The notes: generated by a model from the sequence alone, not told the origin. A stretch of 64,000 bases of DNA from Tritonibacter mobilis (GCF_001681715.1 NZ_LNWY01000008.1:1-64000), one strand, 5' to 3'. Positions 17,409 to 27,488 are shown, counted from the stretch's first letter. Translations and numbers: made by a program.

Positions 17409-19355
17409 TTACAGAAGATCCGGCGGCGTCGCGGCCTTTGCGAGCTCTTCTGTAACATTTGTGAGGCTTTCAACCTTGGTTTGCTTTTCGCCAAGGCGGC
17501 GCACCGATACCGTGCGCTCCTCGACCTCGCGGTGGCCAACGGCGAGAATGACCGGCACCTTGCCCACGGAGTGTTCGCGAACCTTGTAGTTGATCTTCTC
17601 ATTGCGGATGTCGGCCTCAGCCCGCACGCCTGCGGCGCGCAGGGTTGCGACCACCTCGTTCACATAGTCATCGGCCTCCGACGTAATCGACGCGACAACA
17701 ACCTGACGCGGTGCGAGCCAGAACGGCAGTTTGCCTGCGTGTTCCTCGATCAAGATGCCGATGAAACGTTCGAAGGAGCCCAATGTGGCGCGGTGCAGCA
17801 TGAAGGGGTGGTGCTTGCTGCCGTCCTGACCGATGAAATTCGCATCCAGGCGTTCCGGCAGGTTGGGATCCACCTGCAGGGTGCCGCATTGCCAGTTGCG
17901 GCCGATGGCGTCGGTCAGGGTGAATTCCAGCTTCGGACCATAAAAGGCGCCTTCGCCTTCCAGCAGCTCATACTCGTAGCCGGCGGCCTTGCAGGCATCC
18001 CCCAGCGCCTTTTCGACCAGATCCCAGCTCTCGTCGCTGCCGATGCGCTTTTCGGGGCGGGTCGACAGTTTGATGGTCCAGTCGTGAAAGCCGAGATCGG
18101 CATAGACCTTGGACAGGAAGGCGATGAATTTTGCGGTCTCGGATTCGATCTGATCCTCGGCGCAGAAGATATGGCCATCGTCCTGGGTAAAGCCGCGCAC
18201 CCGCATGATGCCGTGCAGCGCGCCCGAGGGTTCATAGCGCGCGCAGGAGCCGAACTCGGCCATGCGCAGGGGCAGGTCGCGGTAGGATTTCAGACCCTGG
18301 TTAAAGACCTGAACGTGGCAGGGGCAGTTCATCGGCTTTAGCGCGTTCACCGCCTTTTCACGGGCGTGGTCCTCGTCGACCTCAACGATGAACATGTTTT
18401 CCTGGTATTTGTCCCAGTGGCCTGAAGCCTCCCAGAGTTTGCGGTCGACCACCTGCGGCGTGTTGACCTCGACATAGCCGTCGCGGTCCTGCATCCGGCG
18501 CATGTAGTCCTGCAAGGTGGTGTAGATTTTCCAGCCATTAGGGTGCCAGAAGATCTGACCGGGGGCCTCTTCCTGCATGTGAAACAGGTTCATCTCGCGG
18601 CCCAGCTTGCGGTGGTCGCGCTTGGCGGCCTCTTCCAGCATGGTCAGATGCGCCTTGAGCTTTTCCTTGCCGGTGAAGGCGACGCCGTAGATGCGTTGCA
18701 GCATGGCGCGATCACTGTCGCCGCGCCAATAGGCACCCGCAATGGACATCAGCTTAAAAGCATCGCCGGGCACCTGGCCGGTGTGCTGCAGGTGCGGGCC
18801 GCGACAGAGGTCCTGCCAGTCGCCGTGCCAGTACATGCGCAAAGGCTCGTCGCCGGGAATGGCGTCGATCAGCTCGACCTTATAGGGCTCGTTGTTGTCG
18901 GTGTAATATTGCACCGCACGTGCGCGGTCCCAGACCTCTGTGGTCACCGGCTCGCGCTTGTTGATGATCTCTTTCATCTTCTTTTCGATGGTGCCGAGAT
19001 CTTCGGGCGTGAACGGCTCGGCGCGGTCGAAATCGTAGTACCAGCCATTTTCAATGACCGGACCGATGGTGACCTTGGTGTCGGGCCAGATCTCCTGCAC
19101 CGCGCGCGCCATGATGTGGGCGAGGTCGTGACGGATCAGCTCATTGGCCTGCGCCTCGTCCTTCATGGTGTGGATGGCGATGGCGGCATCCTTGGTCACG
19201 GGCCATTGCAGGTCCCAGTGCTGACCGTCCACGGTTGCGGAGATCGCTTTTTTGGCAAGCGAGGTGGAGATGTCGGCCGCGACCTCTGCAAGCGTGATGC
19301 CGGCGTCGTAGGATCGTGCGTTGCCATCGGGGAATGTGAGGGAAATCTGGGCCAT
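17409..19355 (-). CDS. thrS: Threonyl-tRNA synthetase
   Basis: A 648-residue class II synthetase that charges tRNA-Thr. Domains in order: an N-terminal TGS-like domain ([19 protein letters not shown]), the editing domain with [17 protein letters not shown], the catalytic core ([20 protein letters not shown] and [14 protein letters not shown]) and the C-terminal anticodon-binding domain. The start at 19355 has AGGAGAG upstream and gives the normal length; an in-frame extension further upstream lies in repeat-containing intergenic DNA. It is monocistronic with its own terminator. Confidence 0.96.
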   Translation of the reverse strand: MAQISLTFPDGNARSYDAGITLAEVAADISTSLAKKAISATVDGQHWDLQWPVTKDAAIAIHTMKDEAQANELIRHDLAHIMARAVQEIWPDTKVTIGPVIENGWYYDFDRAEPFTPEDLGTIEKKMKEIINKREPVTTEVWDRARAVQYYTDNNEPYKVELIDAIPGDEPLRMYWHGDWQDLCRGPHLQHTGQVPGDAFKLMSIAGAYWRGDSDRAMLQRIYGVAFTGKEKLKAHLTMLEEAAKRDHRKLGREMNLFHMQEEAPGQIFWHPNGWKIYTTLQDYMRRMQDRDGYVEVNTPQVVDRKLWEASGHWDKYQENMFIVEVDEDHAREKAVNALKPMNCPCHVQVFNQGLKSYRDLPLRMAEFGSCARYEPSGALHGIMRVRGFTQDDGHIFCAEDQIESETAKFIAFLSKVYADLGFHDWTIKLSTRPEKRIGSDESWDLVEKALGDACKAAGYEYELLEGEGAFYGPKLEFTLTDAIGRNWQCGTLQVDPNLPERLDANFIGQDGSKHHPFMLHRATLGSFERFIGILIEEHAGKLPFWLAPRQVVVASITSEADDYVNEVVATLRAAGVRAEADIRNEKINYKVREHSVGKVPVILAVGHREVEERTVSVRRLGEKQTKVESLTNVTEELAKAATPPDLL

Positions 19356-19481
19356 ATGCTGGCTCTCCTCGTCGGTTTGGCGCCCACTGAACGCCCGGTT
19401 GCGGGTTATATGCGTGTTTGCTGTTTGGCCGAGGGGGCGGGCAAGGTCAAGGTGTCGGTTGGAAAATTGCTGACAGTGTGG

Positions 19482-19518
19482 GCGAGGGGCGCTGCCCCTC
19501 GCGCTCCCCGGGATATTT
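19482..19518. repeat. Palindromic intergenic element ending in CCCCGGGATATTT
   Basis: A perfect hairpin (GCGAGGGGC, GCT, GCCCCTCGC) is followed by GCTCCCCGGGATATTT. It lies between the divergent thrS and hydrolase genes. The CTCC...TATTT tail resembles the element at 43834-43852. I believe elements of this kind are common in Rhodobacterales genomes. Confidence 0.45.
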
Positions 19519-19599
19519 CGCGTTAGAAGTGGTGAGGAATTGGCGAATCTTGCAGCGCCGTGGCATGTGGGGACGACGAAGGCTTTAGGGAGAATGCAA

Positions 19600-20352
19600 A
19601 TGGCGCCGCAGTATCTGGACACCGCTGAAGGACGACGTATTGCCTATCACAAGACCGAAGGGCAGGGGCCCTGCGTGGTGTTTTTAGGCGGATTGAAATC
19701 CGACATGGAGGGCACCAAGGCGTTGTTTCTGGAGGATTGGGCCAAGGCGCGCGGCCAGGCGTTCCTGCGGTTTGACTACTCCGGGCATGGCGAGAGCTCA
19801 GGCCAGTTTGAGGAGGGCTGCATCGGCGATTGGCACGCAGACACGCTGGCGGCGGTGGATGCGTTAACCGAGGGTGACATCGTGCCGGTTGGCTCCTCTA
19901 TGGGCGGTTGGCAGGCACTCTTGCTAGCCAAGGCGCGGGCAGCGCGGATCAAGGGGATGGTGACCATCGCGGCGGCACCCGATTTCACTGAGGATGGCTA
20001 TTGGGCGAATTTCAGTGCGGCGCAGAAGGCGGAGCTGGATCGCCATGGTCGGGTGGAGTTGCCAAGCGACTATATGGAACCCTATGTGGTGACCAAGCGG
20101 ATGGTGGAAAACGGACGCCAGAATCTCGTGTTGCGCAGCAATCTGATTTTACCGTTTCCTGTGCGCTGTCTGCAAGGGACAGCAGACACGGCGGTTTCTA
20201 CCGAGACCGCATTGCGACTGCTGGATCATGCGACCTGCGAAGATATGCAACTGACGTTGGTAAAGGATGCGGATCATCGGTTTTCCGATGAGGCCTGCTT
20301 GGCGCTTATTGAAAAAGCGGTTGAGGAGGTTTGCTGCGGCAACGCGAATTAA
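19600..20352 (+). CDS. Alpha/beta hydrolase
   Basis: A 250-residue alpha/beta-hydrolase fold enzyme, probably an esterase or acyl hydrolase in the cytoplasm. The nucleophile elbow is VGSSMGG (Ser near residue 102). The acid is the Asp in GTADTAVS and the histidine is in KDADHRFSD near the C-terminus, so the triad is complete. The start at 19600 was chosen from the GGGAGA six bases upstream; an ATG at 19594 is also possible. The substrate cannot be named. Confidence 0.85.
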   Translation: MAPQYLDTAEGRRIAYHKTEGQGPCVVFLGGLKSDMEGTKALFLEDWAKARGQAFLRFDYSGHGESSGQFEEGCIGDWHADTLAAVDALTEGDIVPVGSSMGGWQALLLAKARAARIKGMVTIAAAPDFTEDGYWANFSAAQKAELDRHGRVELPSDYMEPYVVTKRMVENGRQNLVLRSNLILPFPVRCLQGTADTAVSTETALRLLDHATCEDMQLTLVKDADHRFSDEACLALIEKAVEEVCCGNAN

Positions 20353-20420
20353 GTGTTCGCTTTTTGTTCCTGCATGGGGTAGCAAGAAGGCACGTTAATT
20401 GTATGTGAGAGGATTGAACA

Positions 20421-20846
20421 ATGGAGCAACGAATTAGCCTGATCACGCTTGGGGTGCGTGATATGGAGGCCTCAGCGCAATTTTATGAAAGCCTGGGCTG
20501 GAAGCGTGTTGAGAGCGAAGAAGGCATCATTGCGTTTGATCTGATTTCCCAGACGATCGGGCTTTATCCGCTGGAGAAACTGGCCGAGGATATGAACCTG
20601 CCTGTTGAGGACCTCGGAACTGGGGCCATGACCCTGAGCCATAATGTGCGCAAAGCCGAAGACGTTACCGCGCTCATGGAACGCGCGCGTGCGGCGGGAG
20701 CCTCGGTGCTGCGTGAGGCAGGGGCTGTGTTTTGGGGTGGCACCATCGGATATTTCCGCGCGCCGGATGGGCATATCTGGGAAGTAGCGCATAACCCCTA
20801 TTCACCACTTGCCGAGAACGGTGCGTTTCGATGGGCTGGGTATTGA
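20421..20846 (+). CDS. VOC (glyoxalase/dioxygenase-fold) protein
   Basis: A 141-residue vicinal-oxygen-chelate protein of the YycE/PhnB-like type, starting EQRISLITLGVRDMEASAQFYESLGWKR and ending in the second module GTIGYFRAPDGHIWEVAHNP. Typical metal-binding positions are only partly filled: the expected N-terminal His is replaced by Thr-Leu, while the late Glu of WEVAHNP is present. The substrate is unknown. It has its own ribosome site (GAGAGG) and lies 68 bases after the hydrolase. Confidence 0.82.
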   Translation: MEQRISLITLGVRDMEASAQFYESLGWKRVESEEGIIAFDLISQTIGLYPLEKLAEDMNLPVEDLGTGAMTLSHNVRKAEDVTALMERARAAGASVLREAGAVFWGGTIGYFRAPDGHIWEVAHNPYSPLAENGAFRWAGY

Positions 20847-20946
20847 GGAAGACACACATCCTTAACCAATTTTGCGCAAAATAAAAAAGTCCTTGCTGCC
20901 CTGCACTTTGGGACGTGTAGTGAACCCAAGCGTCACAGATAGGCGC

Positions 20947-21870
20947 ATGAAATACGGGCAGATGTATATGATTGAACCAGCGCAGTTGTTGGCGCATCCT
21001 TTGGTGGTTGTGCCGGGATTCATGAGTGATGGACGGGTCTGGGAACCCCAGATCCGATTACTGTCACGGCATGTGCCGGTGACGGTTGCGCCGGTTCTCA
21101 ATGCTGACAGGGTCGAGGATGTTGCCGCCTCGCTGTTGGTTCATATGCCCGAAAAGTTTACTGTCGTTGGTGCGGGGCTTGGCGGTTCGATCGCCATGGC
21201 AATGCTGCAGGAGGCGCCGGATCGCATAGCAGGGATTTGCCTGATCGGATCGACGCCGCTGCCTGAAACCCCGGCCAAAGCGGCAGAACGTGAACCGTGG
21301 ATTATCCGTGCCCGTTCCGGGCGATTGCGCGGCGTGATGGAAGAGGTCATTCCGGCATCAGCACTCGCACCGGGACCGTTGCGGCATCAGGTGATGGGGC
21401 AGCTTGCCGATATGGCAGAGGATCTTGGGGCGGATGTTTTTGTATCCCAAAGTCGCATGTTGCAGCGCCGGTCGGACCAACAGGCCACATTGATGCGGGC
21501 GGATCAGCCTGGATTGGTGATCTGTGGCGTTCATGACCAAATCATCCCGGTGAAGCGGCAGTTGTTCACTGCGGAACTGATGAAAAATGCTCGGATCGAA
21601 ATGATCGAGGACGCTGGCCATCTGCCTTTGATGGAACAACCGGATCGGGTGTCGGCTATTTTGCACAACTGGATTGTTGGTGAACACGCGCTACTGCCCA
21701 AGTGCGAAGAAACGCTTGATCCTCTACCTGAACCCGTCTGGACAAGCCGCCGGTCCCGGCGGCGTCCGGTGGCTGTGGAAACTCCAGCAGTGGACAGTAC
21801 CGCAGCTACTTCGGAGCCAGTTTCCGAAGACGTCCTGCAATTGACCTCTGAATACCGTGCGAGCGCCTGA
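20947..21870 (+). CDS. Alpha/beta-hydrolase-fold protein lacking the nucleophile serine
   Basis: A protein of about 307 residues with an alpha/beta-hydrolase fold. It has the oxyanion region LVVVPGFMSDGRVWEPQI, an acid (GVHDQIIPVK) and a histidine (EDAGHLPLMEQPD). The elbow, however, reads VGAGLGGSIAM, so the residue normally occupied by the catalytic Ser in GxSxG is Gly. The C-terminal 60 residues are a basic then Ser/Thr/Glu-rich extension (TSRRSRRRPVAVE onwards) not seen in ordinary family members. The start is uncertain (20947 or 20968). It may be a non-catalytic or altered enzyme. Confidence 0.75.
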   Translation: MKYGQMYMIEPAQLLAHPLVVVPGFMSDGRVWEPQIRLLSRHVPVTVAPVLNADRVEDVAASLLVHMPEKFTVVGAGLGGSIAMAMLQEAPDRIAGICLIGSTPLPETPAKAAEREPWIIRARSGRLRGVMEEVIPASALAPGPLRHQVMGQLADMAEDLGADVFVSQSRMLQRRSDQQATLMRADQPGLVICGVHDQIIPVKRQLFTAELMKNARIEMIEDAGHLPLMEQPDRVSAILHNWIVGEHALLPKCEETLDPLPEPVWTSRRSRRRPVAVETPAVDSTAATSEPVSEDVLQLTSEYRASA

Positions 21871-21878
21871 TATTAGGT

Positions 21879-22469
21879 TTAAGATTCTTGTGTCAGAGCC
21901 TTGCGTTCTGCTTTTGAAAGGACCAGTGGCTGCGCCACGGGCAACCCGCTTTCGATGTCAAAAAGGGGTGTCTGTCGCCAGCGTCCAGATACCCAAGCAG
22001 AAATCATCCGGCTTGCGAGCTTCATGGTCATCCGAGCGGCCCCATCATGGCGCGGGGGCTTGCCTGCCTGCGGAATGAAGGCTTGCGCCACGACTTTTCC
22101 AAGCCTATCAGGCTCTGCAAAAAGCGCACTGCGTAGAGCGATGAAAGGCAGCCGGGGTTTGCGCAAGCTGTTGAACATAGGCGTGCCGCAACACCCAGCG
22201 TACCAACGATATAGCCCCCTTGGCGATAATTGCAGCAGCTGTAAATGCTCTGCGCCCTGATCAATTTTGACCATGTCGGGGTTCAGTTGTAGCAGGTCCA
22301 CGCCGCTGTCTTTTGGATCCGGCGCGCCATGATAAAGCTCAACCGCGCGACAGTCCGCGCAGTGGCAGACTATGCGTGTCCCCTGTTTTGCCGCAGCCGC
22401 ATCAATATGTCCGGAGAGGCTGCCACAAGCACATGAAAAACCGAGAGCGTCGGGTGATGTGCTGGGCAT
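21879..22469 (-). CDS. DUF6151-type, GFA-like zinc protein
   Basis: A 196-residue protein with cysteine motifs reminiscent of the GFA zinc fold: FSCACGSLSGH near residues 11-21, CHCADCRAVELYHG near 35-48 and AGCCGTPMFNS near residue 91. These should bind one or two zincs. Beyond the GFA-like core it has a C-terminal helical region ending KAERKALTQES. The activity is unknown. It lies close upstream of phaZ on the same strand (11 bases from the phaZ stop), but its promoter side faces the hydrolase gene. Confidence 0.75.
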   Translation of the reverse strand: MPSTSPDALGFSCACGSLSGHIDAAAAKQGTRIVCHCADCRAVELYHGAPDPKDSGVDLLQLNPDMVKIDQGAEHLQLLQLSPRGLYRWYAGCCGTPMFNSLRKPRLPFIALRSALFAEPDRLGKVVAQAFIPQAGKPPRHDGAARMTMKLASRMISAWVSGRWRQTPLFDIESGLPVAQPLVLSKAERKALTQES

Positions 22470-22480
22470 AGGAAGCTCCT

Positions 22481-23752
22481 TTATTTGGCTGCAGTCTTAC
22501 TTGGCTGTTTGCGCGAGGACTTTCGGGTGTTTGCATCCATGAAGTCAATCACCAACGGGCGAATGTTGTTGCGCCAGGACCGACCTGCAAAGATGCCATA
22601 GTGCCCTGCATCCGGTTCGACATGGCTGGCCTTTTTCGAGTCGGGCAGGCCGGTACAGAGATCAAGCGCGGCGATGCACTGACCGGGGGCAGATATATCG
22701 TCCTTGGCCCCTTCAACAGTTTTGACCGCGACATCGGTGATCTTGCCAATGTCGACCTTATGACCTTGCACAGTGAACTCGTTCTTGGCGATTTCACGGT
22801 TCTTAAACACCCGCTCTACGGTTGAGAGATAAAACTCCGCAGGCATATCCATCACTGCGAGATATTCATCGTAAAAACGGTTGTGCGCATCGTGATCAGT
22901 GGCCTCACCACGGCTTACGCGCAGGATCTGCTCCGAAAATGCCTTAGAATGGCGGTCCATGTTCATCGACATGAATGAAGCCAGCTGCAGCAGGCCGGGA
23001 TAAACCGCACGGCCCACACCCTTATATTTGAAACCGACACGCTGGATCATGGTTTGCTCGAGTTGGCCCATGGTGACGCGGTGGCCAAAGTCGGTAACAT
23101 CGGTGGGCGTTGCATCGGGATCGACCGGACCGCCGATCAGTGTCAGCGACGAAGGCTGCGCCTTAGGGTCGATTTCCGCCAGATAAGCCGTGGCCGCGAG
23201 AGTCAGCGGTGCGGGCTGACAGACGGCGACCACATGGGTATCGGGGCCAAGTTCACGCATGAAGTCAACGAGGTAGAGCGTGTAATCCTCCACATCGAAC
23301 TTGCCCGCAGAGACCGGAATATCGCGGGCATTGTGCCAGTCTGTCACGTAGACTTCGCAGTTCTCGATCAGGCTTTTGACGGTAGAGCGCAGGAGCGTCG
23401 CGTAATGGCCGGACATCGGCGCAACAACCAAGACCTTGCGCGGCTGCTCGGCGCGGTCGGTTACCCGAAAATGAATGAGATCGCCAAAAGGTTTTTCGAC
23501 AACGGTATCGACTTCTACCAAATGGTCCTTACCATCAGGCAGGGTGGTGGCTGGAATACCCCAATCGGGCTTGGCTACCATTCGCTCAAAACTGCGTTCT
23601 GTGACCTGCCCCCATGCGGCCATCCAGCTCAACATTGGATTGGGGAGCGCCGCAAAGGCAGGGTAGGAGGCCATGGACAGCGCCGTCGCGCCAAACCACT
23701 GGTTCGCGTTACGAACCGTCTCCATCAGGTCATAGGACATCATGTAGCGCAT
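22481..23752 (-). CDS. phaZ: Intracellular polyhydroxyalkanoate depolymerase
   Basis: A 423-residue intracellular PHB depolymerase that mobilises stored polyhydroxybutyrate. It starts MRYMMSYDLMETVRNANQWFGA, as usual for the family. It has the PVSAGKFDVEDYTLYLVDFM segment, the VVAVCQPAPLTLAA elbow with a cysteine nucleophile as in this class, and a C-terminal GHYGIFAGRSWRNNIRPLV containing the catalytic His. The start at 23752 has AAGGAGA upstream; a longer frame would run into the phaC promoter region. It is divergent from phaC, pairing storage and mobilisation. Confidence 0.93.
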   Translation of the reverse strand: MRYMMSYDLMETVRNANQWFGATALSMASYPAFAALPNPMLSWMAAWGQVTERSFERMVAKPDWGIPATTLPDGKDHLVEVDTVVEKPFGDLIHFRVTDRAEQPRKVLVVAPMSGHYATLLRSTVKSLIENCEVYVTDWHNARDIPVSAGKFDVEDYTLYLVDFMRELGPDTHVVAVCQPAPLTLAATAYLAEIDPKAQPSSLTLIGGPVDPDATPTDVTDFGHRVTMGQLEQTMIQRVGFKYKGVGRAVYPGLLQLASFMSMNMDRHSKAFSEQILRVSRGEATDHDAHNRFYDEYLAVMDMPAEFYLSTVERVFKNREIAKNEFTVQGHKVDIGKITDVAVKTVEGAKDDISAPGQCIAALDLCTGLPDSKKASHVEPDAGHYGIFAGRSWRNNIRPLVIDFMDANTRKSSRKQPSKTAAK

Positions 23753-23900
23753 GTGCGTCTCCTTGGCGGTGCTTTTCGTGCCGCGGTTTGGGTTCATCTT
23801 TGCCGACTCAAGTCGGGGGATTCGGACCTTTCGCCGCTTTGCCGTAGAATGGCTGGACAAGTATTCTGCACAGCAGAAAGATTAAAAGGGTTTCCTTAAG

Positions 23901-25727
23901 ATGACAACAACGCACAGGGATATAGACGCACCATCCGCGGAACAGATTGACCAACTTAAGGAAAATCTGGTGCGGGTGGAGCAACTGTCGAAGCGTTTGA
24001 TGGATGTTTTGGCGCAGAAGAAGACCCACAACCCCGGTTTGGACGCTCCGAATCAAGAACTTTTCGCGCGTGCAGCATCCTCCTATTGGGCGGCGATGGC
24101 GCAAAATCCCACACGGTTGCTGGAACAGCAGGTGCAGTATTGGGGCAAGTCGGTTCAGAATTTCGCCGAGGCCCAGCAAATCATGGCCAACGCGTTGAAA
24201 TCTGATGAGATCGAAGCCCAAACCGCAGAGCCCCCAAGGTCGACTGATCGCCGCTTCTCCAACCCGATGTGGGAGACCAACCCTTATTTCAAATTCCTGC
24301 GTGATCAATATTTAACCAATGCAGAAGCCATCCGCACTGCCGTCGAGGAGGTCGAGGATCTGGACCGCGTTGACCGGCAGCGGCTGGGATATTTTGCCGA
24401 CCAAATCATTAACATGATGGCTCCCACAAATTTCCTCGCGACCAACCCGGATGCGTTGGAAAAAGCGCTGGAAACCGACGGGCAATCCTTGATCGACGGG
24501 TTGGAAAACCTCGTCGCGGACCTAGAGGCCAATGATGGTGAATTGATCGTACGTCTCGCGGATGAAACGGCCTTTGAAATCGGTCGCAATATCGCAACCA
24601 CCCCCGGCGAGGTGGTCTTTCGCAACCGTATGATGGAACTGATCCAATATAGCCCCACCACGCAGACGGTGCATGAAACACCGATCGTTTTGTTTCCACC
24701 TTGGATCAACAAGTTCTATATTCTTGATTTGAAAGAGAAGAACAGCCTGATCAAATGGATCACGGATCAGGGTTACAGTCTTTTTGTCGTGTCATGGGTC
24801 AACCCGAACCACGACTATGCCGACGTAGGTATGGAAGATTACATCGAGGAAGGATTCCTGAAAGCCATTGAGGTTACCAAGGAAATTTGCGGTACCAAGC
24901 AAGTCAATGCCGTTGGCTACTGCATCGCGGGAACCACGCTCAGCCTGACTTTGTCGCTCTTGAAGCAACGTGGCGATAAGTCGGTGAAGTCCGCAACCTT
25001 CTTTACGGCGTTGACGGATTTCTCGGATCAGGGGGATTTCACACCTTTCCTGCAAAATGACTTTGTCGACGCGATTGAGGCTGAGATCGGCGAAGATGGC
25101 ATCATGCCGCATTACATCATGGCGCGTACGTTTTCTTATTTGCGCGCCAATGACTTGGTCTATGGCCCGGCAATCCGAAGCTACATGATGGGGGAAACAC
25201 CGCCTGCGTTCGACCTGCTTTTTTGGAATGGCGATGGTGCCAATCTGCCGGGTAAGATGGCCGTGCAGTATTTGCGGGGGCTGTGTCAGGATAATCGGTT
25301 TGTGACCGATGGGTTCGAACTCTTTGGTCACACGCTGCATGTGCGAGACGTCGACGTGCCGCTGATGGCGATCACCTGCGAGACGGATCATATCGCGGCG
25401 TGGAAGCAATGCTATCGTGGCGTGCAGCAGATGGGGTCGCGGTCAAAGAACTTTATCGTCAGCCAGTCCGGACATATCGCGGGTATCGTTAATCCGGTGA
25501 GCCGCAACAAATACGGCCATTACGTCAACGACGATCTGAAACTGGACGCGGATGCGTGGATGGATGAGGCCGGTTTTCACGATGGGTCATGGTGGCCGCG
25601 TTGGGAGGCATGGCTCAAGAAACGCTCGGGCAAGCAAGTGGAAGCTCGCGCACCGGGGACGCATAAATCCTACCCTGTTCTGGGTTCGGCACCGGGGCAA
25701 TATGTGCGCGCCAAAGCGCGAGGCTGA
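23901..25727 (+). CDS. phaC: Class I polyhydroxyalkanoate synthase
   Basis: Polymerises (R)-3-hydroxyacyl-CoA into storage granules. The 608 residues comprise an N-terminal PhaC_N region and an alpha/beta-hydrolase catalytic domain. The modified lipase box is VGYCIAGT with Cys341 as nucleophile. Asp496 (CETDHIAAW) and His525 (SQSGHIAGIVNP) complete the triad. Length and the absence of phaE indicate class I. A phasin gene, phaR, phaA and phaB are not in the window. It diverges from phaZ over a 148-base intergenic region. Confidence 0.95.
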   Translation: MTTTHRDIDAPSAEQIDQLKENLVRVEQLSKRLMDVLAQKKTHNPGLDAPNQELFARAASSYWAAMAQNPTRLLEQQVQYWGKSVQNFAEAQQIMANALKSDEIEAQTAEPPRSTDRRFSNPMWETNPYFKFLRDQYLTNAEAIRTAVEEVEDLDRVDRQRLGYFADQIINMMAPTNFLATNPDALEKALETDGQSLIDGLENLVADLEANDGELIVRLADETAFEIGRNIATTPGEVVFRNRMMELIQYSPTTQTVHETPIVLFPPWINKFYILDLKEKNSLIKWITDQGYSLFVVSWVNPNHDYADVGMEDYIEEGFLKAIEVTKEICGTKQVNAVGYCIAGTTLSLTLSLLKQRGDKSVKSATFFTALTDFSDQGDFTPFLQNDFVDAIEAEIGEDGIMPHYIMARTFSYLRANDLVYGPAIRSYMMGETPPAFDLLFWNGDGANLPGKMAVQYLRGLCQDNRFVTDGFELFGHTLHVRDVDVPLMAITCETDHIAAWKQCYRGVQQMGSRSKNFIVSQSGHIAGIVNPVSRNKYGHYVNDDLKLDADAWMDEAGFHDGSWWPRWEAWLKKRSGKQVEARAPGTHKSYPVLGSAPGQYVRAKARG

Positions 25728-25735
25728 TAAAAATT

Positions 25736-25763
25736 CTGCCCCGCCGTCAGATCTGCGGGGCAG
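25736..25763. terminator. Terminator between phaC and the amino acid permease
   Basis: Arms CTGCCCCGC and GCGGGGCAG surround a 10-base loop. On the minus strand it is followed by AATTTTTATC, so it is strongest for the leftward transporter operon. It can also stabilise or end phaC mRNA. Confidence 0.8.
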
Positions 25764-25791
25764 ATGCCTTGGTCATAGTGCCCTGTGATCT

Positions 25792-26598
25792 TTAGCGGAT
25801 CAGCTGAGGGCGTATGCGAATTTTGCGGCGCAATTCTTGCGGCATATGACGGTTGAGACGTGTATTGATAACGCCAAACAGTCCTATGATCACCAGTGTC
25901 AGCAGGATGAAATAGAACGCCAGAATTGGATAAGGCACAAAGGGGTTGAAGGTCTTATCCGCGAAGTAGTTGGCGTAATAGAGCGCATCCCCTTTCTGTC
26001 GCCACGCGGGAAAGCCCGAGAAGAACACCAGCGTTGTGGCATGAAAGAGGAAAATCGCCTCGTTTGTGTAAGACGGCCACGCCAACCGCATCATCGTAGG
26101 CCAGATCACCCGACGGAAACGGCTCCATCCGGACAGCCCATAGGCATCGGCGGCCTCCAGATCCCCTTTGGGGATTGAGCGCAGCGCACCATAGAAGATC
26201 TCGGCAGAATAAGCGGAGGTGTTGAGAAACAACACGATCAAGGCACCAAGCCACGCGGCCGAGAGCGGATCAAAGATTGGCGACACACTCTTGAGCGACA
26301 GAAACACGAAGTAGGCGAAGAAGAACTGGATGAACAGCGGTGAGCCACGGAACACAAAAATGAACCCATTGGCAGGCGACCGTAGCCAGCGCTTCGGAGA
26401 GTTTTTGGCCACCGCAAGCGCATTGGCAAAGAAGAACCCAGTGACGATTGCAATAACGCCGAAGTAGACATTCCAGATCAGGCCGGAGCCGATCAGCACG
26501 AACTGGTCGCACAGGGTGAAATCACTGCGCGGCAACAGCCGTTCACCAAACCCCAGAGAGCGTAGCGCATAGGCCTGAAAGGTTTCAAAGCAGCTCAT
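25792..26598 (-). CDS. Polar amino acid ABC transporter permease (HisM-like)
   Basis: A 268-residue inner-membrane permease of the polar amino acid family. It carries the EAA loop near EAADAYGLSGWSRFRRVIWP and the typical late segment LAFYFILLTLVIIGLFGVINTRLNR. It forms the channel with the preceding permease, whose stop it overlaps by 4 bases. It is the last gene of the operon. The opine/basic amino acid subfamily is likely, but the substrate is not certain. Confidence 0.88.
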   Translation of the reverse strand: MSCFETFQAYALRSLGFGERLLPRSDFTLCDQFVLIGSGLIWNVYFGVIAIVTGFFFANALAVAKNSPKRWLRSPANGFIFVFRGSPLFIQFFFAYFVFLSLKSVSPIFDPLSAAWLGALIVLFLNTSAYSAEIFYGALRSIPKGDLEAADAYGLSGWSRFRRVIWPTMMRLAWPSYTNEAIFLFHATTLVFFSGFPAWRQKGDALYYANYFADKTFNPFVPYPILAFYFILLTLVIIGLFGVINTRLNRHMPQELRRKIRIRPQLIR

Positions 26599-27488
26599 AT
26601 GGAGGCTCCTTCCGTCTTGCGCAGTGCTTCTCCGGCCAAGGTGGCCTGACCATGTGACAGACGGCGAGAAATGCGCGCCAGTACGATTTCAGAGACTTTG
26701 GTGAAGGCAAGATAGAAGACCAGAAGCGCGAAGAAGTACCACATGCGCCAGTCGCCATGCGGATAGTCCGTAAAGCGCGTGGTTTTTGAGCCGCCCAATT
26801 CGCGTGCCCAGTAGACGATGTCTTCGACACCCAGCAGGAACAACAATGGTGTGGCCTTGATCAAGACCATCCAGAGGTTGGAAAGCCCCGGCAGCGCATA
26901 CACCCACATTTGCGGCACAAGCACACGCCAGAAGGTTTGACGGGTGGTCATCCCATAAGCCTCAGCCGTTTCGATCTGCGCGCGCGGCACGGCACGCATC
27001 GCGCCAAACAGGACGTTTGCGGCAAAAGCGCCAAACACAATGGCAAAGGTCAATACCGCTAGGCTGAACCCATAGACTTCATGCATCCACTGAGGCGCAG
27101 TATTCAGCGGCATCTTGGCGACCTGACACACAAGGAAGTCATTGCCCTGCCGGATCGGCTCGTCCCAGTCGGGGCATTTCACCTTGTGGCGGAGCCATTC
27201 GATCCCTTGGTCCAAGGCGATGACAAAAAACAGGAAAAAGGCGATATCCGGTACGCCCCGCACAATGGCGATATATCCCTTGCCGAACCATGCCAGCGGC
27301 AGAAAACGTGACCGGGCGGCGCTGGCACCAAAGAAGCCGAAGGCGAGCGCCAGCGGCGCGGTGATCGCCAGCAACAATAGGACCGTCCCGAAAGACAGGT
27401 AAAAGGCCCAATGCTTGCCGGTTGTGAGATAGCAACTCAGCCACTGGAAGCCCTCCAGAGTGGCCGGATCAGAGCAATAGGAAAAAAT
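26595..27488 (-). CDS. Polar amino acid ABC transporter permease (HisQ-like) with unusual start
   Basis: Permease partner with the GYIAIVRGVPDIAFFLFFVIALDQG segment, a periplasmic insertion with cysteines (KVKCPDWDEP and DFLVCQVAKMP) and the EAA loop ETAEAYGMTTRQTFWRVLVP. The first conventional in-frame start is a TTG at 27377, which would cut into the first membrane segment. Upstream the frame stays open and encodes ATLEGFQWLSCYLTTGKHWA and FYLSFGTVLLLLAIT, which look like the conserved N-terminus. The best start is therefore an ATT at 27488 behind CGAGG, giving 297 residues. No ATG, GTG or TTG exists there. Confidence 0.82.
   Translation of the reverse strand: MFSYCSDPATLEGFQWLSCYLTTGKHWAFYLSFGTVLLLLAITAPLALAFGFFGASAARSRFLPLAWFGKGYIAIVRGVPDIAFFLFFVIALDQGIEWLRHKVKCPDWDEPIRQGNDFLVCQVAKMPLNTAPQWMHEVYGFSLAVLTFAIVFGAFAANVLFGAMRAVPRAQIETAEAYGMTTRQTFWRVLVPQMWVYALPGLSNLWMVLIKATPLLFLLGVEDIVYWARELGGSKTTRFTDYPHGDWRMWYFFALLVFYLAFTKVSEIVLARISRRLSHGQATLAGEALRKTEGASI

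Noticed and set aside
17388-18341. 317-codon plus-strand open frame
   Set aside because: Antisense to thrS with no family resemblance.
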